A DNA stretch of 52,193 bases from Chloroflexota bacterium (GCA_018969485.1 JAGWYG010000016.1:1-52193); one strand, 5' to 3'. Shown: positions 16,346 through 25,957, counted from the stretch's first letter. Notes: generated by a model not told the origin, from the letters alone. A program made the numbers and translations.

Positions 16346-18631
16346 ATGGCGGCGATACGGGCGATACGATGGATGGCCGGGCCCGGACGACGGGCATGGG
16401 CTGCGGCAGCGCTGGTGCTGGCAGCCGTCGTGGCGACGGCGCTCGGGTACCTGATGCGGCCGCGGCCGGTGATTGCGCTGGGCGACCGCGACAGCGCGCT
16501 GCTGGTGCGGCAGATGCACGAGCGCGAAGTGGCCGCGACCGGCCCGGGGACCGTGCTGGCGTGGCCGGCGGGCGCCGAGACGCTGCAGGTCGCCGGCGGC
16601 CACGACGGCTATCTGCTGATCACCGTCGTCGCGCGCGACGACCAGCCGGACGACGTGTACCGCCTGGCGATGCTGGCGGTGAACGGCGAGCGGGTGGCGG
16701 TCGGCCAGCGTGGCGCACGGCAGTTCAGTGCGATCGTGCCCCCCGGGCTCGCGCGCATGGCGCAGCTGGAGTTGCGGCTGGCGCCGGCGCTGACCGGCGA
16801 CGTGCCGCCGGCGGGCGCCAGCATCGCGTCGCTGACGATCGCGCCGGCGTATGCGTATCGCTGGACGCGCGGGCAGAGCGCGCTGCAGTTGCCCGGCATC
16901 GGCGCCGGCCCGTGGATTGTGGTCGCCGATGTCATCGCGCTCCACCCCGATGGCGGCACCGTCGGCGGCGTGATCAGCGCGGCCGGGCGCGTGCTGGCGC
17001 CGGTGCCGCCCACCGACGCCGCCGGGCGCCGGGTATGGCTGCTGGCGCCCGGCGCAGTGCTGGACGACGGCGATCTGACGCTGGAGTTCGGCGCGCGCGT
17101 CTACCGTGATCCGCGCCCGCTGGGCCTGGTGCTCGAGCGGGTGGCGCTGCTGCCGGCGGCCACGCCGTACGCGCCGCCACCGTGGCGCGCGCTGCTGGCC
17201 GGGCTGCTGATCGCGATCGGCGGATGCGTGGCGCTCGAGCGTACCACCCGCCGGCCGTGGCTGGCGGTCGGCGCGACGGCGGTGCTGCTGCTGGCGGGGG
17301 CGTGGGCGCTCGGCAGCGCGCGGCTCACCAGCGCGGTGATGCTGCCCGGCCTCGCCGGCCTGGCGCTCGGCAGCGCGCTGCTGGTGCTGGTGGGGCAGGC
17401 GCTGCTGCCACGGCTGGGCCGTCGGCTGGGCCTGCCGCTCGGCCGGCACCTGACCGACGCGCTGCTGCTGGCGATGGTCTGCTCGCTGTGGCTCAAGGCC
17501 GGCGCGATGCTCTATCCGCACTTCGTGGCCATCGATGTCGGCTGGCACATGGACCGGGCGCGCTGGATTCTCGATGGCCAGCTGCCGCTGCTGTACGGCA
17601 CCAGCAGCCCGCTCAACGAATCCACCATGCCGGTGGCCGAGTGGGGCCGGCAACCGCCGGTGATCCCGTACTCGCCGTGGTTTCACATGCTGGCGGCCAG
17701 CTTCAGCGTGCTGCCGTGGCCGCTCGAGCTGAGCGCCAATCTGGTCAGCGCCCTGCTCGACGTCTCGCGCATCCTGCTGATCGCCCTGATCGCCCGCGGC
17801 GTCGGGCTGAGCGAGCGCCAGGCGCTGTTCGCCGCGCTGGCCTATGCCGTCACGCCCGCCACGTTCCTGCTGCACTCGTGGGGCAACCTGCCGACCACCT
17901 ATGGCATGTGGTGGACGCTGGCGAGCACTGCGCTGATGGTGCTGCAGTGGCAGGCGCTGCCGCGGCCGCGCCTGGTGCTGGCGCTGAGCCTGCTGCTGCT
18001 GCTGACGTTCCTGCTCTACACCGTGATGGCGGTGTTCATGGGCGTCTTCCTGGTGCTCGCGCTGGCCGGGCTGCTGTTGCTCGGCGGTGACGACGGGCGC
18101 CGGCGCGCCCGCGCCATCGGCCTGGCCACGCTGCTGGCGGGCGGCGCGGCGCTGGTGATCTACTACGGCCAGTACCTCGGCCCGATCTGGCAGCGGACCA
18201 TCCCCTACTTCCTGCATGCCGGCGCCGGCGAGGGCGTCAACGCTGTGGCGCGCCCGCCGTTCGGCGACTACCTGGCGGCCTACTGGCCACGGCTCGGGTA
18301 CTTCCGCGCCGGCGGCCACTATGGCATGCAGCTCATCCTGGTCATCGGCCTGGCCGGGCTGCTGCTCGTCCGGCCGCGCTGGGTGCGCATCCTGCTCGGC
18401 GCGTGGCTGGCGGTCGGCGCGCTGTTCCTGGTCGCCGGCAGCCGCATGTCGATGGTCGACAAGCACGTGTTCTATGTCCTTCCGGCGCTGGCGCTCGGCG
18501 CCGGCGCGCTGCTCGGGCGGCTGTGGCGCCGTGGCCGCGCCGCACCGCTGGTGATCGGCGCCACCGCCGCGCTGACGCTGCTCTCGGCGGTGATCATGTG
18601 GTTCTTCCGCGTCGCGACGGTGCGCCAGTGA
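16346..18631 (+). CDS. Large polytopic membrane protein, GT-C-like
   Basis: 761 residues with the same design as the previous product: N-terminal helix, beta-rich extracytoplasmic domain (~40-275), then about eleven transmembrane helices. FVAIDVGWHMDRARWILDGQLPLLYG after a helix has the D/H residues expected in a GT-C catalytic loop; WGNLPTTYGMWW and KHVFYVLPALALG follow. Start at 16346 is chosen for GGAGGT nine bases upstream; in-frame TTG and ATG codons at 16295 and 16304 lack a site. Its stop overlaps the next start (GTGA). Probable glycosyltransferase or glycan-transport component. Confidence 0.65.
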   Translation: MAAIRAIRWMAGPGRRAWAAAALVLAAVVATALGYLMRPRPVIALGDRDSALLVRQMHEREVAATGPGTVLAWPAGAETLQVAGGHDGYLLITVVARDDQPDDVYRLAMLAVNGERVAVGQRGARQFSAIVPPGLARMAQLELRLAPALTGDVPPAGASIASLTIAPAYAYRWTRGQSALQLPGIGAGPWIVVADVIALHPDGGTVGGVISAAGRVLAPVPPTDAAGRRVWLLAPGAVLDDGDLTLEFGARVYRDPRPLGLVLERVALLPAATPYAPPPWRALLAGLLIAIGGCVALERTTRRPWLAVGATAVLLLAGAWALGSARLTSAVMLPGLAGLALGSALLVLVGQALLPRLGRRLGLPLGRHLTDALLLAMVCSLWLKAGAMLYPHFVAIDVGWHMDRARWILDGQLPLLYGTSSPLNESTMPVAEWGRQPPVIPYSPWFHMLAASFSVLPWPLELSANLVSALLDVSRILLIALIARGVGLSERQALFAALAYAVTPATFLLHSWGNLPTTYGMWWTLASTALMVLQWQALPRPRLVLALSLLLLLTFLLYTVMAVFMGVFLVLALAGLLLLGGDDGRRRARAIGLATLLAGGAALVIYYGQYLGPIWQRTIPYFLHAGAGEGVNAVARPPFGDYLAAYWPRLGYFRAGGHYGMQLILVIGLAGLLLVRPRWVRILLGAWLAVGALFLVAGSRMSMVDKHVFYVLPALALGAGALLGRLWRRGRAAPLVIGATAALTLLSAVIMWFFRVATVRQ

Positions 18632-20085
18632 GCGCCCGCGATGCTGCGCCGGCGCCGGGCAGCGTGGCGCTGGCGGTGCTGCTGGCCGGGTATGTGGCGC
18701 TGTTCGGCGGGGCCGCCTGGTTCAAATACGATGCCTTCCTGATGGGCTTCGACCTCGCCGTGCACGAGCAGGTGCTGTGGAACACGGCCCACGGCCGGAT
18801 CGCGGCCACCTCGGCGTTCGCCGCGACCGAGTCGTATCTCGGCATCGACCTGATCCCGAGCGAGTTGCTGCTGGCGCCGCTGTATGCCGTGCTGCCCGGC
18901 GTGCCGACGATGCTGTTCCTCAAGACGCTGGTGGTGGCGCTGGGAGCGGTGGCGGTGGAGCGGCTGGTGCGCCAGCATGGTGGCGACCACTGGAGCGGTG
19001 TAGCCTTCGCGGCGCTGTACCTGCTGTACCTGCCGGTGCAGTACACCAATCTGTACGAGTTCCAGATCCGTGCCTTCGCCACGACGCTGCTGCTGTGGGC
19101 GCTGTGGGCGCTCGGCCGGCGCGACGCCCGGCTGTTCTGGGCGTGCATCGCGCTGGCGCTCGGATGCCGCAGCGACGTCGGCCTGGTCGTGGCGGGCATC
19201 GGCGTCTGGCAGCTGAGCGAGCGCTGGTGGGGCGCCGGCCGGGCGGCATCGCAGCGCGACCGCCTGGCCTTCGGCTGGCTGCCGGTGGCCATCGGGCTGG
19301 GCTGGCTGGTGCTGGCCGTCGGCGTGCTGGTGCCGTGGTTTCGCGGCGGTGCGCCGTTTCTCTACACCCGCGTGATCTACGGCTGGCTGGGCGACACGCC
19401 GCCGGCGATGCTGCAGACCCTCGTGACCCGGCCGGGGTATGTCCTGGGGGTGATCGGCAGCGCCGACCGGCTGTGGTATCTGTTCGCGATGTTCGTGCCC
19501 TTCGCGTTCCTGGCGTTCGGCCAGCCACGGCTGCTGCTGATCACGGCGCCGATCTTCGCGCTGAACCTGCTGTCGAGCTCGCCCAACATCCATGCCTCGC
19601 CGCGCTATCACTACCAGGCGGTGATCGTGCCATTCCTCGTGCTGGCGGCGGCGCTCACCTGGCTGGCGCTGGCGCGGCGCTGGCCGGCATGGCGCACCCG
19701 GAGCCTGCTCCTGCTGCTGGTGCTGGCGATCGGCTGCAACCTGGCCGGGCGCAACCCGGTGCTGGCGCTGGCCACCCGCGACGACCGCGACCCGGCGCGC
19801 GAGGCGACGGTGGCGCGGCTGATCGCGCTGGTGCCCGAGGATGCCGCGCTGGCGACGACCAGCACGATCGGGCCGCACGTCGCGCGCCGCGAGGCGCTGT
19901 ACTTCTTTCCCGGCAACGTCATCTATCCTGCCGGGAAGCTGGCCCTGGCCGAGTATCTGCTGGTCGACGCGCGCGAGGCACGCCCCGCCGGCCATGCCTG
20001 GCTGGTGGCCGCACAGCGCGATGGGCAGATCACCCTGCTGGCGGCGGCCGACGGCGTGAGCCTGTGGCGCAGGAGCGACCCATGA
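18628..20085 (+). CDS. DUF2079 family membrane protein
   Basis: 485 residues, about eleven helices. The N-terminal FKYDAFLMGFDLAVHEQVLWNT reproduces the DUF2079 signature (a fast-varying FDLxxxxQxLWNTxHG motif), followed by LIPSELLLAPLYAVLP and LLYLPVQYTNLYEFQIRAF. DUF2079 proteins are GT-C-like and often sit in glycan clusters; activity unproven. The start is GTG at 18628, overlapping the upstream TGA, so translation is probably coupled. Stop overlaps the flippase start. Confidence 0.8.
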   Translation: MSARDAAPAPGSVALAVLLAGYVALFGGAAWFKYDAFLMGFDLAVHEQVLWNTAHGRIAATSAFAATESYLGIDLIPSELLLAPLYAVLPGVPTMLFLKTLVVALGAVAVERLVRQHGGDHWSGVAFAALYLLYLPVQYTNLYEFQIRAFATTLLLWALWALGRRDARLFWACIALALGCRSDVGLVVAGIGVWQLSERWWGAGRAASQRDRLAFGWLPVAIGLGWLVLAVGVLVPWFRGGAPFLYTRVIYGWLGDTPPAMLQTLVTRPGYVLGVIGSADRLWYLFAMFVPFAFLAFGQPRLLLITAPIFALNLLSSSPNIHASPRYHYQAVIVPFLVLAAALTWLALARRWPAWRTRSLLLLLVLAIGCNLAGRNPVLALATRDDRDPAREATVARLIALVPEDAALATTSTIGPHVARREALYFFPGNVIYPAGKLALAEYLLVDAREARPAGHAWLVAAQRDGQITLLAAADGVSLWRRSDP

Positions 20086-21752
20086 GCCTGAGCGAGCGGG
20101 TGGCCAGCGCCGCCGCGTGGAATGCCCTGCTGTTTCCGGCCCGGCTGCTGGTCGGGCTGGTGGCCAACGTGCTGCTGTTCAATGCGCTGACGCCCGCCGA
20201 GTATGGCGTGCTGGCGCTGCTCACCGGCCTGGCGGCGACGATCGGGCTGTATGCCGATCCGGGCATCGAGCGGGCGCTGCCGCGCTTCGTGCCCGAGGTC
20301 GAGCGCGCTCACGGCCGGGCCGGGCTGGCGCGCTTCATGCGCGGCATCGTCGGCGTGAAGCTCGCGCTGGTGGCGGTGTGCCTGCTGGCGCTGGCGCTGG
20401 CGCATCAGCCGATCATCGACCTGGTGCTGCAGCGCGAGCAGCAGCATCTCGCATCGCTGGAGGCCCAGGCCGGCGAGACTCACGATGCTGCGGGGCAGGC
20501 GGGCGTCGCCGGCGAGATCGCGCGACAACGCGATCTGATCGCGCTGATCGTCGCGCGGGGCGACTGGTTCCTGGCGGCGGTGGGCGCGCTGGTCGTGTTC
20601 GGCGCACTGTATGATGTGGCGATGCAGTTTCTCACGGCGTACTTCAAGCAGCGCGCCTGGAACCTGATCACCATCGTGGTGACGCTGCTGCAGCCGGCGC
20701 TGATCATCGCGCTGCTGCTGCCCGGCTGGGGGCTCAGCGGTGTCCTGCTCGGCCTGTGCCTCACGCCGGTGGTGGCGCTGCTGCTGGCGACACAGCAGGC
20801 GCGCCGCGCGGCTGCGGCCGTGCCGCCTGCGACGGCGGCGGTGGCCGGCGACCTTGCGCTGCTGCCGCGGTTCGCCCGCTTCGCCGGCATGAGCTGGCTG
20901 GTGCAGCTGAGCGGCTGGTTCTACGACGTGCAGTTCCTCACGTTCGTGCTGTTTGGCCTGGGAATGCGCCTCGAGCAGGTCGCCGTGCTGGCATTCGCCT
21001 ACAAGTTTGCCAAGGACTACCTGGGCTATGCCTACATGCCGTTCAGCGGGGTCGTGACGCCGCTGCTGGCACGCATCCGGGGGCGCGACGACCCTGCCGC
21101 GCTGCACGAGGCGGCGGCGGCGCTGACGCGCCTGTTCGGCCTGATGCTGCTGCCCGCCGGCATGGCGCTGGCGGCGCTCACACCGCGGCTGCTGGCGCTG
21201 CTGTATCCGGCCTACACCGAGACGGTGACGCTGATCGCGATCCTGATCGCCGGGACCTTTCTCGAGTCGCTGCTGAGCGTGCCCCATAATGTCCTGATGG
21301 TCTACGAGCGCTACCGCCCGGTGCTGGTCGCGCGCGCGCTGGCGCTGGTGAGCGTGCCGCTGCTGGTCGTGCTGGTGCCAGGCTTCGGGCTGGTCGGCGC
21401 GGCGCTCGCGGTGGCCGTGGCCCGGGTGGCGTCGCGCCTGGCGACGGTGGTGGCGCTGCGGCGGGCGCTGGGGGTGAATCTGCCGTGGCGGGCGCTGGCG
21501 CGCAACGCTGCCGCGAGCCTGGCGATGGTGGTGCCGCTGGCGCTGCTGGCGCAGGTCTGGCCATTGCCGGCGAGCGCCGCCGGCCTCGACGGCAAGCTGC
21601 TGGCCGCCGCCAGCCTGGCAGTGCTGGGCGTGCTGGCGCTGGCGGGCTATCTGCTGGCGCTGCGCTGGTCCGGCGGCATCGATCCGGCCGACCGGGCGCG
21701 GCTGCTGGGATTGCGCGTGCCATTCAGCGCGTGGCTCGCCCGGGTGCTGTGA
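20082..21752 (+). CDS. Wzx-like polysaccharide flippase (MOP superfamily)
   Basis: 556 residues with 12-14 helices in the MOP/PST arrangement. NALTPAEYGVLALLTGLAATIGLYADPGIERALPRFV is the typical first-repeat signature; LIALLYPAYTE-like and FLESLLSVPHNVLM segments lie in the second half. A hydrophilic insertion rich in Glu/Gln at ~125-160 lengthens one loop compared with most Wzx proteins. Expected role: translocating lipid-linked glycan units across the membrane. ATGA overlap with the preceding gene. Confidence 0.82.
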   Translation: MSLSERVASAAAWNALLFPARLLVGLVANVLLFNALTPAEYGVLALLTGLAATIGLYADPGIERALPRFVPEVERAHGRAGLARFMRGIVGVKLALVAVCLLALALAHQPIIDLVLQREQQHLASLEAQAGETHDAAGQAGVAGEIARQRDLIALIVARGDWFLAAVGALVVFGALYDVAMQFLTAYFKQRAWNLITIVVTLLQPALIIALLLPGWGLSGVLLGLCLTPVVALLLATQQARRAAAAVPPATAAVAGDLALLPRFARFAGMSWLVQLSGWFYDVQFLTFVLFGLGMRLEQVAVLAFAYKFAKDYLGYAYMPFSGVVTPLLARIRGRDDPAALHEAAAALTRLFGLMLLPAGMALAALTPRLLALLYPAYTETVTLIAILIAGTFLESLLSVPHNVLMVYERYRPVLVARALALVSVPLLVVLVPGFGLVGAALAVAVARVASRLATVVALRRALGVNLPWRALARNAAASLAMVVPLALLAQVWPLPASAAGLDGKLLAAASLAVLGVLALAGYLLALRWSGGIDPADRARLLGLRVPFSAWLARVL

Positions 21753-21793
21753 CGGGGCGCGCCGGCGGTGTGGCGGCAGTGTGCGAGGATGTG

Positions 21794-22921
21794 ATGAAGA
21801 TTGCCTATTACAACCTGACCACGACGACCAAACACGGCGGCGTCGAGAGCTTCGTATGGGAGGTGGCGCGACGCGTGGCCGAGGCGGGCCACACGGTGAC
21901 GCTGTTCGGCGGCGCCGGGCCGATCGATCGCGGCTATCCGGCGATTCACGTGCGCCATTACCCGTTCATCGCGCGGGAGCGCTGGGGCCGCTCGCGCGTC
22001 CTGCGGCGCTCGCTCAACCTGCTCAAACTGCTCGAGCGCTGGTCGATGGCGCGGCATGCCCTGCCCGATCTGCTGCGCGGCGGCTACGATCTCATCCAAC
22101 TGTCGAAGCCGTACGACTTCCCCGTCGCTGCGCTGGCGCGCCGCCGTGGCGCGCGCGTGGTGTACAACGCCCAGGGCACCGACTTCTTCGCCGGCGATCG
22201 CTGGTTTCGTGGCGCGATCGATCGGGCGTTCGGCTGCTCGCAGTACAACGCGACGATGGTGGCGCAGCACTTCGGCTTTCCGGTGGGCGTCTCGTACAAC
22301 GGCTTCGACGATGGCCGGTTCCGGCCCGAATCCGCCGACAGCGCGCTCCGGGCGCGGCTGTCGCCCGACGGTGCGCCGGTGGCGCTGTATGTCGGCCGGC
22401 TGGTGACATTCAAGGGCCTCGATCATCTGCTCGATGCGTTGGCGCTGGTGCGGCGGCGCGGCCGGACGCCGCCACGGCTGGTGCTGGCCGGCGATGGGCC
22501 ACACGGCGCCGCGCTGCAGCAGCGCGTGCGGCAGCTGGGGATCGACGACCGGGTGCAGTTCATCGGGCCGCAGCCCAATCACACGCTGCCCGCGCTGCAT
22601 GCCGCCAGCGATCTGCTGGTGCTGCCGAGCACCGATCACGAGACGTTCGGCATCGCGGCGTGCGAGGCGATGGCCTGTGGCCGGCCGGTGATCGCGGCGC
22701 GCACCGGTGGCCTGCCGGAGGTGGTGCGCCACGAGCAGACCGGGCTGCTGGTGGCGCCGGCGGACGCGACGGCGCTGGCCGACGCGCTCGAGCGCCTGGC
22801 CGACGACGCGGCGCTGCGTGCGCGCTACGGCGCCGCCGCCGCCGAGTGGGTGCGCACGATGTTCACCTGGGATCACGTCCTGCGCCGGGTCTGGCAGTTC
22901 TATGATGAGGCATGCGCATGA
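21794..22921 (+). CDS. Family 4 glycosyltransferase (GT-B)
   Basis: 375 residues. N-terminal acceptor domain begins MKIAYYNLTTTTKHGGVESFVWEVA; donor-binding domain has VALYVGRLVTFKGLDHLLDALA (~195-215), LAGDGPHGAAL and the E-x7-E motif in DHETFGIAACEAMACGRPVIA (~280-300). Cytosolic transferase using a nucleotide sugar, probably assembling the repeat unit exported by the neighbouring flippase. ATG at 21794 with GAGGATG upstream; ends in an ATGA overlap with the next gene. Confidence 0.9.
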   Translation: MKIAYYNLTTTTKHGGVESFVWEVARRVAEAGHTVTLFGGAGPIDRGYPAIHVRHYPFIARERWGRSRVLRRSLNLLKLLERWSMARHALPDLLRGGYDLIQLSKPYDFPVAALARRRGARVVYNAQGTDFFAGDRWFRGAIDRAFGCSQYNATMVAQHFGFPVGVSYNGFDDGRFRPESADSALRARLSPDGAPVALYVGRLVTFKGLDHLLDALALVRRRGRTPPRLVLAGDGPHGAALQQRVRQLGIDDRVQFIGPQPNHTLPALHAASDLLVLPSTDHETFGIAACEAMACGRPVIAARTGGLPEVVRHEQTGLLVAPADATALADALERLADDAALRARYGAAAAEWVRTMFTWDHVLRRVWQFYDEACA

Positions 22922-24081
22922 TGACGGATCTGTGGCTGCGCGCCACCCCACGCGCTGCGGCGGGGCCGCCGCTGTCGTCCCGGCCGCGGCGGCTGCATCG
23001 CCAGCTCCCCGGCTACACCAGCACGCCGCTGCTGTCGGCGCCGGCGCTGGCCGAGGCGTGCGGCATCGCCTCGCTGCACCTCAAGCTCGAGGATTGCCGC
23101 CTGGGGCTGCCGGCGTTCAAGATCCTGGGCGCCTCGTGGGCGGTGGTGGCCGAGCTCGAGCGCCGCGGCGCGCTGACGCCCGGCTGGACGACGCTGGCCG
23201 CCGCGCGCGAACAGGTGGCGCCGCACCGCCTGACGCTGGTGGCGGCGACTGACGGGAACCACGGGCGGGCGGTGGCGCGCATGGCCCGCGTGCTGGGCTG
23301 TGCCGCACACATCGTGGTGCCGGCGGCGATGGTGCTGGCGCGCCGCGCCGCGCTGACCGGCGAGGGCGCCAGCGTCCAGGTGGTGGACGGCAGCTACGAT
23401 GATGCGGTGGCGCTGGCGGCGGCGCTGGCCGACGGGCAGCGCATCGTGATCGCCGATACGGCGTGGGAAGGCTACGACCGCGTGCCGGCCGATGTGATCG
23501 AGGGCTATGGCACCATCGGCGCCGAGCTTGATGAGCAGGGCATCGCCCCCGATCTGCTGCTGCTCCAGATCGGCGTCGGTGCGCTGGCGGCGGCGCTGGT
23601 GCGCCACGCCGACCGCTGGCCGGCCTGCACCATCATCGGCGTCGAGCCGCGCGCCGCCGCGTGTGCGCTCGCCTCGCTGCGCGCCGATCAGCCGGTGGCG
23701 GTGCCCGGCCCGCACCCCACCGTCATGGCCGGCCTGGCGTGTGGCGAGCTCTCGCCGCTGGCCTGGCCGGTGCTGCGCGCCCGGCTCGATGCGGCGCTCG
23801 CGATCGACGACGCGGCAGTCGCACCGGCGCTGCGCGGCCTGGCGGCGGCGGGCATCAGCGCCGGCGAGACCGGCGCCGCCGGCGTGGCGGGCCTGCTGGC
23901 GCTCACCGCCGATCAGCGCGCCGCCCTGGGCATCGGCCGCCAGACCCGCGCGCTGGCGATCATCAGCGAGGGGGCGACCGATCCGGCGGCGTATGCGGCG
24001 CTCACCGGGGTGCCACCGCTGGCGTGTGCCGCGGCGCGCCGCTGCCCGCTGTGCCGCGATGGCCGGCGGCACGACTGGTGA
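22918..24081 (+). CDS. PLP-dependent lyase-like enzyme, diaminopropionate ammonia-lyase type
   Basis: 387 residues, fold-type II. The Schiff-base lysine is Lys68 in GLPAFKILGASWA; ATDGNHGRAVARMARVLG binds the PLP phosphate side; VIEGYGTIGAEL and LQIGVGALAAALV complete a pattern close to DpaL/threonine-dehydratase-like proteins. Such an enzyme would normally deaminate 2,3-diaminopropionate, but a different amino acid is possible. The C-terminus ends in a Cys cluster (CAAARRCPLCRDG) that looks like half a zinc site and is unusual. Start at 22918 (ATGA overlap); 22912 is also possible. Confidence 0.75.
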   Translation: MMTDLWLRATPRAAAGPPLSSRPRRLHRQLPGYTSTPLLSAPALAEACGIASLHLKLEDCRLGLPAFKILGASWAVVAELERRGALTPGWTTLAAAREQVAPHRLTLVAATDGNHGRAVARMARVLGCAAHIVVPAAMVLARRAALTGEGASVQVVDGSYDDAVALAAALADGQRIVIADTAWEGYDRVPADVIEGYGTIGAELDEQGIAPDLLLLQIGVGALAAALVRHADRWPACTIIGVEPRAAACALASLRADQPVAVPGPHPTVMAGLACGELSPLAWPVLRARLDAALAIDDAAVAPALRGLAAAGISAGETGAAGVAGLLALTADQRAALGIGRQTRALAIISEGATDPAAYAALTGVPPLACAAARRCPLCRDGRRHDW

Positions 24082-24120
24082 CCGGCCGCGGCGAACGCAT
24101 CGGAGCGCCGCCGCCGGCGT

Positions 24121-25389
24121 TCACTGGCCGCACGCCAGCGGATTGACGCCCAGATCGTACAGCCGATCGAACTCGGCGACATACGCCGCGACCACTGCCG
24201 GATCCTCGATGAACACCAGATTCTCGTCGTTGCTCGTCTCGGCGCTGCCGGTGAAGTTGTACGAGCCGGTCAGCACCAGCCGGTCATCGATGATGATCAC
24301 CTTGTGGTGCAGGATGTAGCAATTGCCGTCACGTACCACGTCGATGCCGGCGTCGACCAGTTTGTCGTACTCGGCGCCGGTGCCACGGGAGTTGGTCTTC
24401 TCGAACACGCCGCGCACCGGGATGCCGGCCTGCTGCTGTGCGATCATCGCATCGGCGATCGGATCGGCGGTGAACGAGAACGTCATGAACCGGATCGACT
24501 CGCGGGCTGCGGCGATCGCCGCCACGATCGTGTCGGACGGCCGATCGCGCGGCGAGAAGAACACCCGTACCGCCGCCGAACCGACGGTGATCGTCTCGGT
24601 CGGGCCATGCTGCGCCTTGCGCGGGCCGAAATTGCCGGCGTACATCGTCTCGAACTCGGTGGTGTAGGCCGCGGCGAGCGCCGGGCTCACCAGCCGCAGC
24701 ATGTTGTTGTTGTTGCGAAACGTGTCATTGGCGGTCATGTTCCACGAGCCAGTCCAGACGATCGTGCCATCGACCACGAGGAACTTGCTGTGCATGAACG
24801 CCTCGCGGTCGTCGGTGACGACCGTCACCTGGCCCTGCTCGAGGATGCCGATGACCTCGGCGACCTCCGGCGACTCGAGGTGCTCGCTGTCGAGGACCAC
24901 GCCGACGGCCACGCCGCGCTCGGCGGCGCGGCGGAGCGCCTCGGCCAGCGTCGGCAGGTCGAGATCGAACACTGCGACGTCGACCCGCGCGGTCGCGGCG
25001 TCGATGTCGGCGATGACATCCTCGAGCAGCGGCACGATCGGCCGGCTGTCGCGCCGGTCCGGGTAGATCAGCGACGGCGTGGTGAAGTAGACCCGCACGG
25101 CATCATTGGCTGCAGGCGGGGCATCGGTCGCCGGCTCTGCCGCCGGCTCTGCAGCGCCCTCGCTGGCGGCGGTCGGAGTGACGGGATCGGCGGCGATCGG
25201 CGCGCCGTCGGCCTCGCTCACCTCCGTGGGCGTCGATGGCGCGCCCGCCGGCGGAACCTCCTCGGCGCTGTCGGTGCCCCCGAAGAAGAATCGCAGCACG
25301 ATGAAGATGAGGACGATGATGACGGCGCCGATGCCACCAACGGTTCCGGTCCGGCGACCGGTCGTGCGCCGGGTACTGCGGTTGCTCAC
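24121..25389 (-). CDS. Membrane-anchored phospholipase D-like protein
   Basis: 422 residues. One transmembrane helix near the N-terminus (GGIGAVIIVLIFIVLRFFF, ~18-36) is followed by a long Pro/Ala/Glu linker (to ~98) and two PLD repeats carrying HxK motifs, HSKFLVVDGTIVWTGSWN and HHKVIIIDDRLVLTGSYN, each followed by the expected Asp and a Gly-Ser. The pair makes one active site. It could be a phospholipase, transphosphatidylase or nuclease outside the membrane; the sequence does not decide. The start is GTG at 25389 with GGAGGT upstream, overlapping the stop of the upstream gene. Confidence 0.85.
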   Translation of the reverse strand: MSNRSTRRTTGRRTGTVGGIGAVIIVLIFIVLRFFFGGTDSAEEVPPAGAPSTPTEVSEADGAPIAADPVTPTAASEGAAEPAAEPATDAPPAANDAVRVYFTTPSLIYPDRRDSRPIVPLLEDVIADIDAATARVDVAVFDLDLPTLAEALRRAAERGVAVGVVLDSEHLESPEVAEVIGILEQGQVTVVTDDREAFMHSKFLVVDGTIVWTGSWNMTANDTFRNNNNMLRLVSPALAAAYTTEFETMYAGNFGPRKAQHGPTETITVGSAAVRVFFSPRDRPSDTIVAAIAAARESIRFMTFSFTADPIADAMIAQQQAGIPVRGVFEKTNSRGTGAEYDKLVDAGIDVVRDGNCYILHHKVIIIDDRLVLTGSYNFTGSAETSNDENLVFIEDPAVVAAYVAEFDRLYDLGVNPLACGQ

Positions 25390-25919
25390 GTTGACCTCCT
25401 CAGGGTGCGCTTCAACCAGTCGGTGAAACGCTGCCACCAGCCGGGGCGTTCTGCCGCGACGGACGCATCCGGCACGGCGGGCGCCTCAGCCACGGCGGCG
25501 GGTGCGTCAGCCACGGCGGCGGGTGCGTCAGCCACAGCGGCGGGTGCGTCAGCCACAGCGGCGGGTGCCTCGGGGGCGTCAGCCACGGCGGGCGCGGTGG
25601 GCGTGACGGCATGCAGCACCCGGCCACGCGTCGGCGTCGCCGACTGGCCGTGTCGGCCGAGCAATTCCGCAGCAGCACGCTCCACCACCGTCGCGGCGTC
25701 ACCGCCTGCGCGGGCCGCGGCGCGGGCGGCAGCGCGAATCTGCTGCACCTCGATCTCAATGCCAGCCAGATCCATGGATTCATCGTCGCAGGCAATCTGT
25801 GTCTGCTGCTGAGCCCATTCCAGCAACGCCAGCGCCGCCGCATCCTCCAGATCACCACGCAGACGTTCGTCCTCCTGCAGCCGCTCCAGCCAGGCCTGAC
25901 GCTGATCGTCGTCCACCAT
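25386..25919 (-). CDS. Ala-rich hypothetical protein coupled to the PLD-like gene
   Basis: 177 residues, no family recognised. The N-terminal third is helical and charged (DDDQRQAWLERLQEDERLRGDLEDAA), the middle is Ala-rich, a repeat region of VADAPAA units follows, and the C-terminus is a basic amphipathic segment (PGWWQRFTDWLKRTLRR). ATG at 25919 has GGAGGTGGC upstream. GTGA overlap with the PLD-like gene indicates an operon. It may be a soluble or membrane-peripheral partner; this is inference from position only. Confidence 0.7.
   Translation of the reverse strand: MVDDDQRQAWLERLQEDERLRGDLEDAAALALLEWAQQQTQIACDDESMDLAGIEIEVQQIRAAARAAARAGGDAATVVERAAAELLGRHGQSATPTRGRVLHAVTPTAPAVADAPEAPAAVADAPAAVADAPAAVADAPAAVAEAPAVPDASVAAERPGWWQRFTDWLKRTLRRST
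25489..25572 (-). repeat. 21-bp coding repeat in the Ala-rich gene
   Basis: Four head-to-tail copies of a 21-base unit beginning at 25489, 25510, 25531 and 25552, differing only by single G/A changes and degenerating at the end. Each encodes seven residues of the type AVADAPA. Confidence 0.88.
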
Positions 25920-25951
25920 GTGCCACCTCCCATCGCGAGCCGGACGCGCGC

Positions 25952-25957
25952 AGTATA
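25952..25957 (-). promoter_or_regulatory. Candidate -10 box of the Ala-rich/PLD operon
   Basis: The complementary strand reads TATACT 33 bases upstream of the 25919 start. A convincing -35 hexamer is not visible. Confidence 0.35.

Noticed and set aside
18777-20081. Plus-strand extension of the flippase frame upstream over the DUF2079 gene
   Set aside because: Upstream part is Arg/Gly/Ala-rich shadow sequence; the ATGA overlap at 20082 marks the true start.
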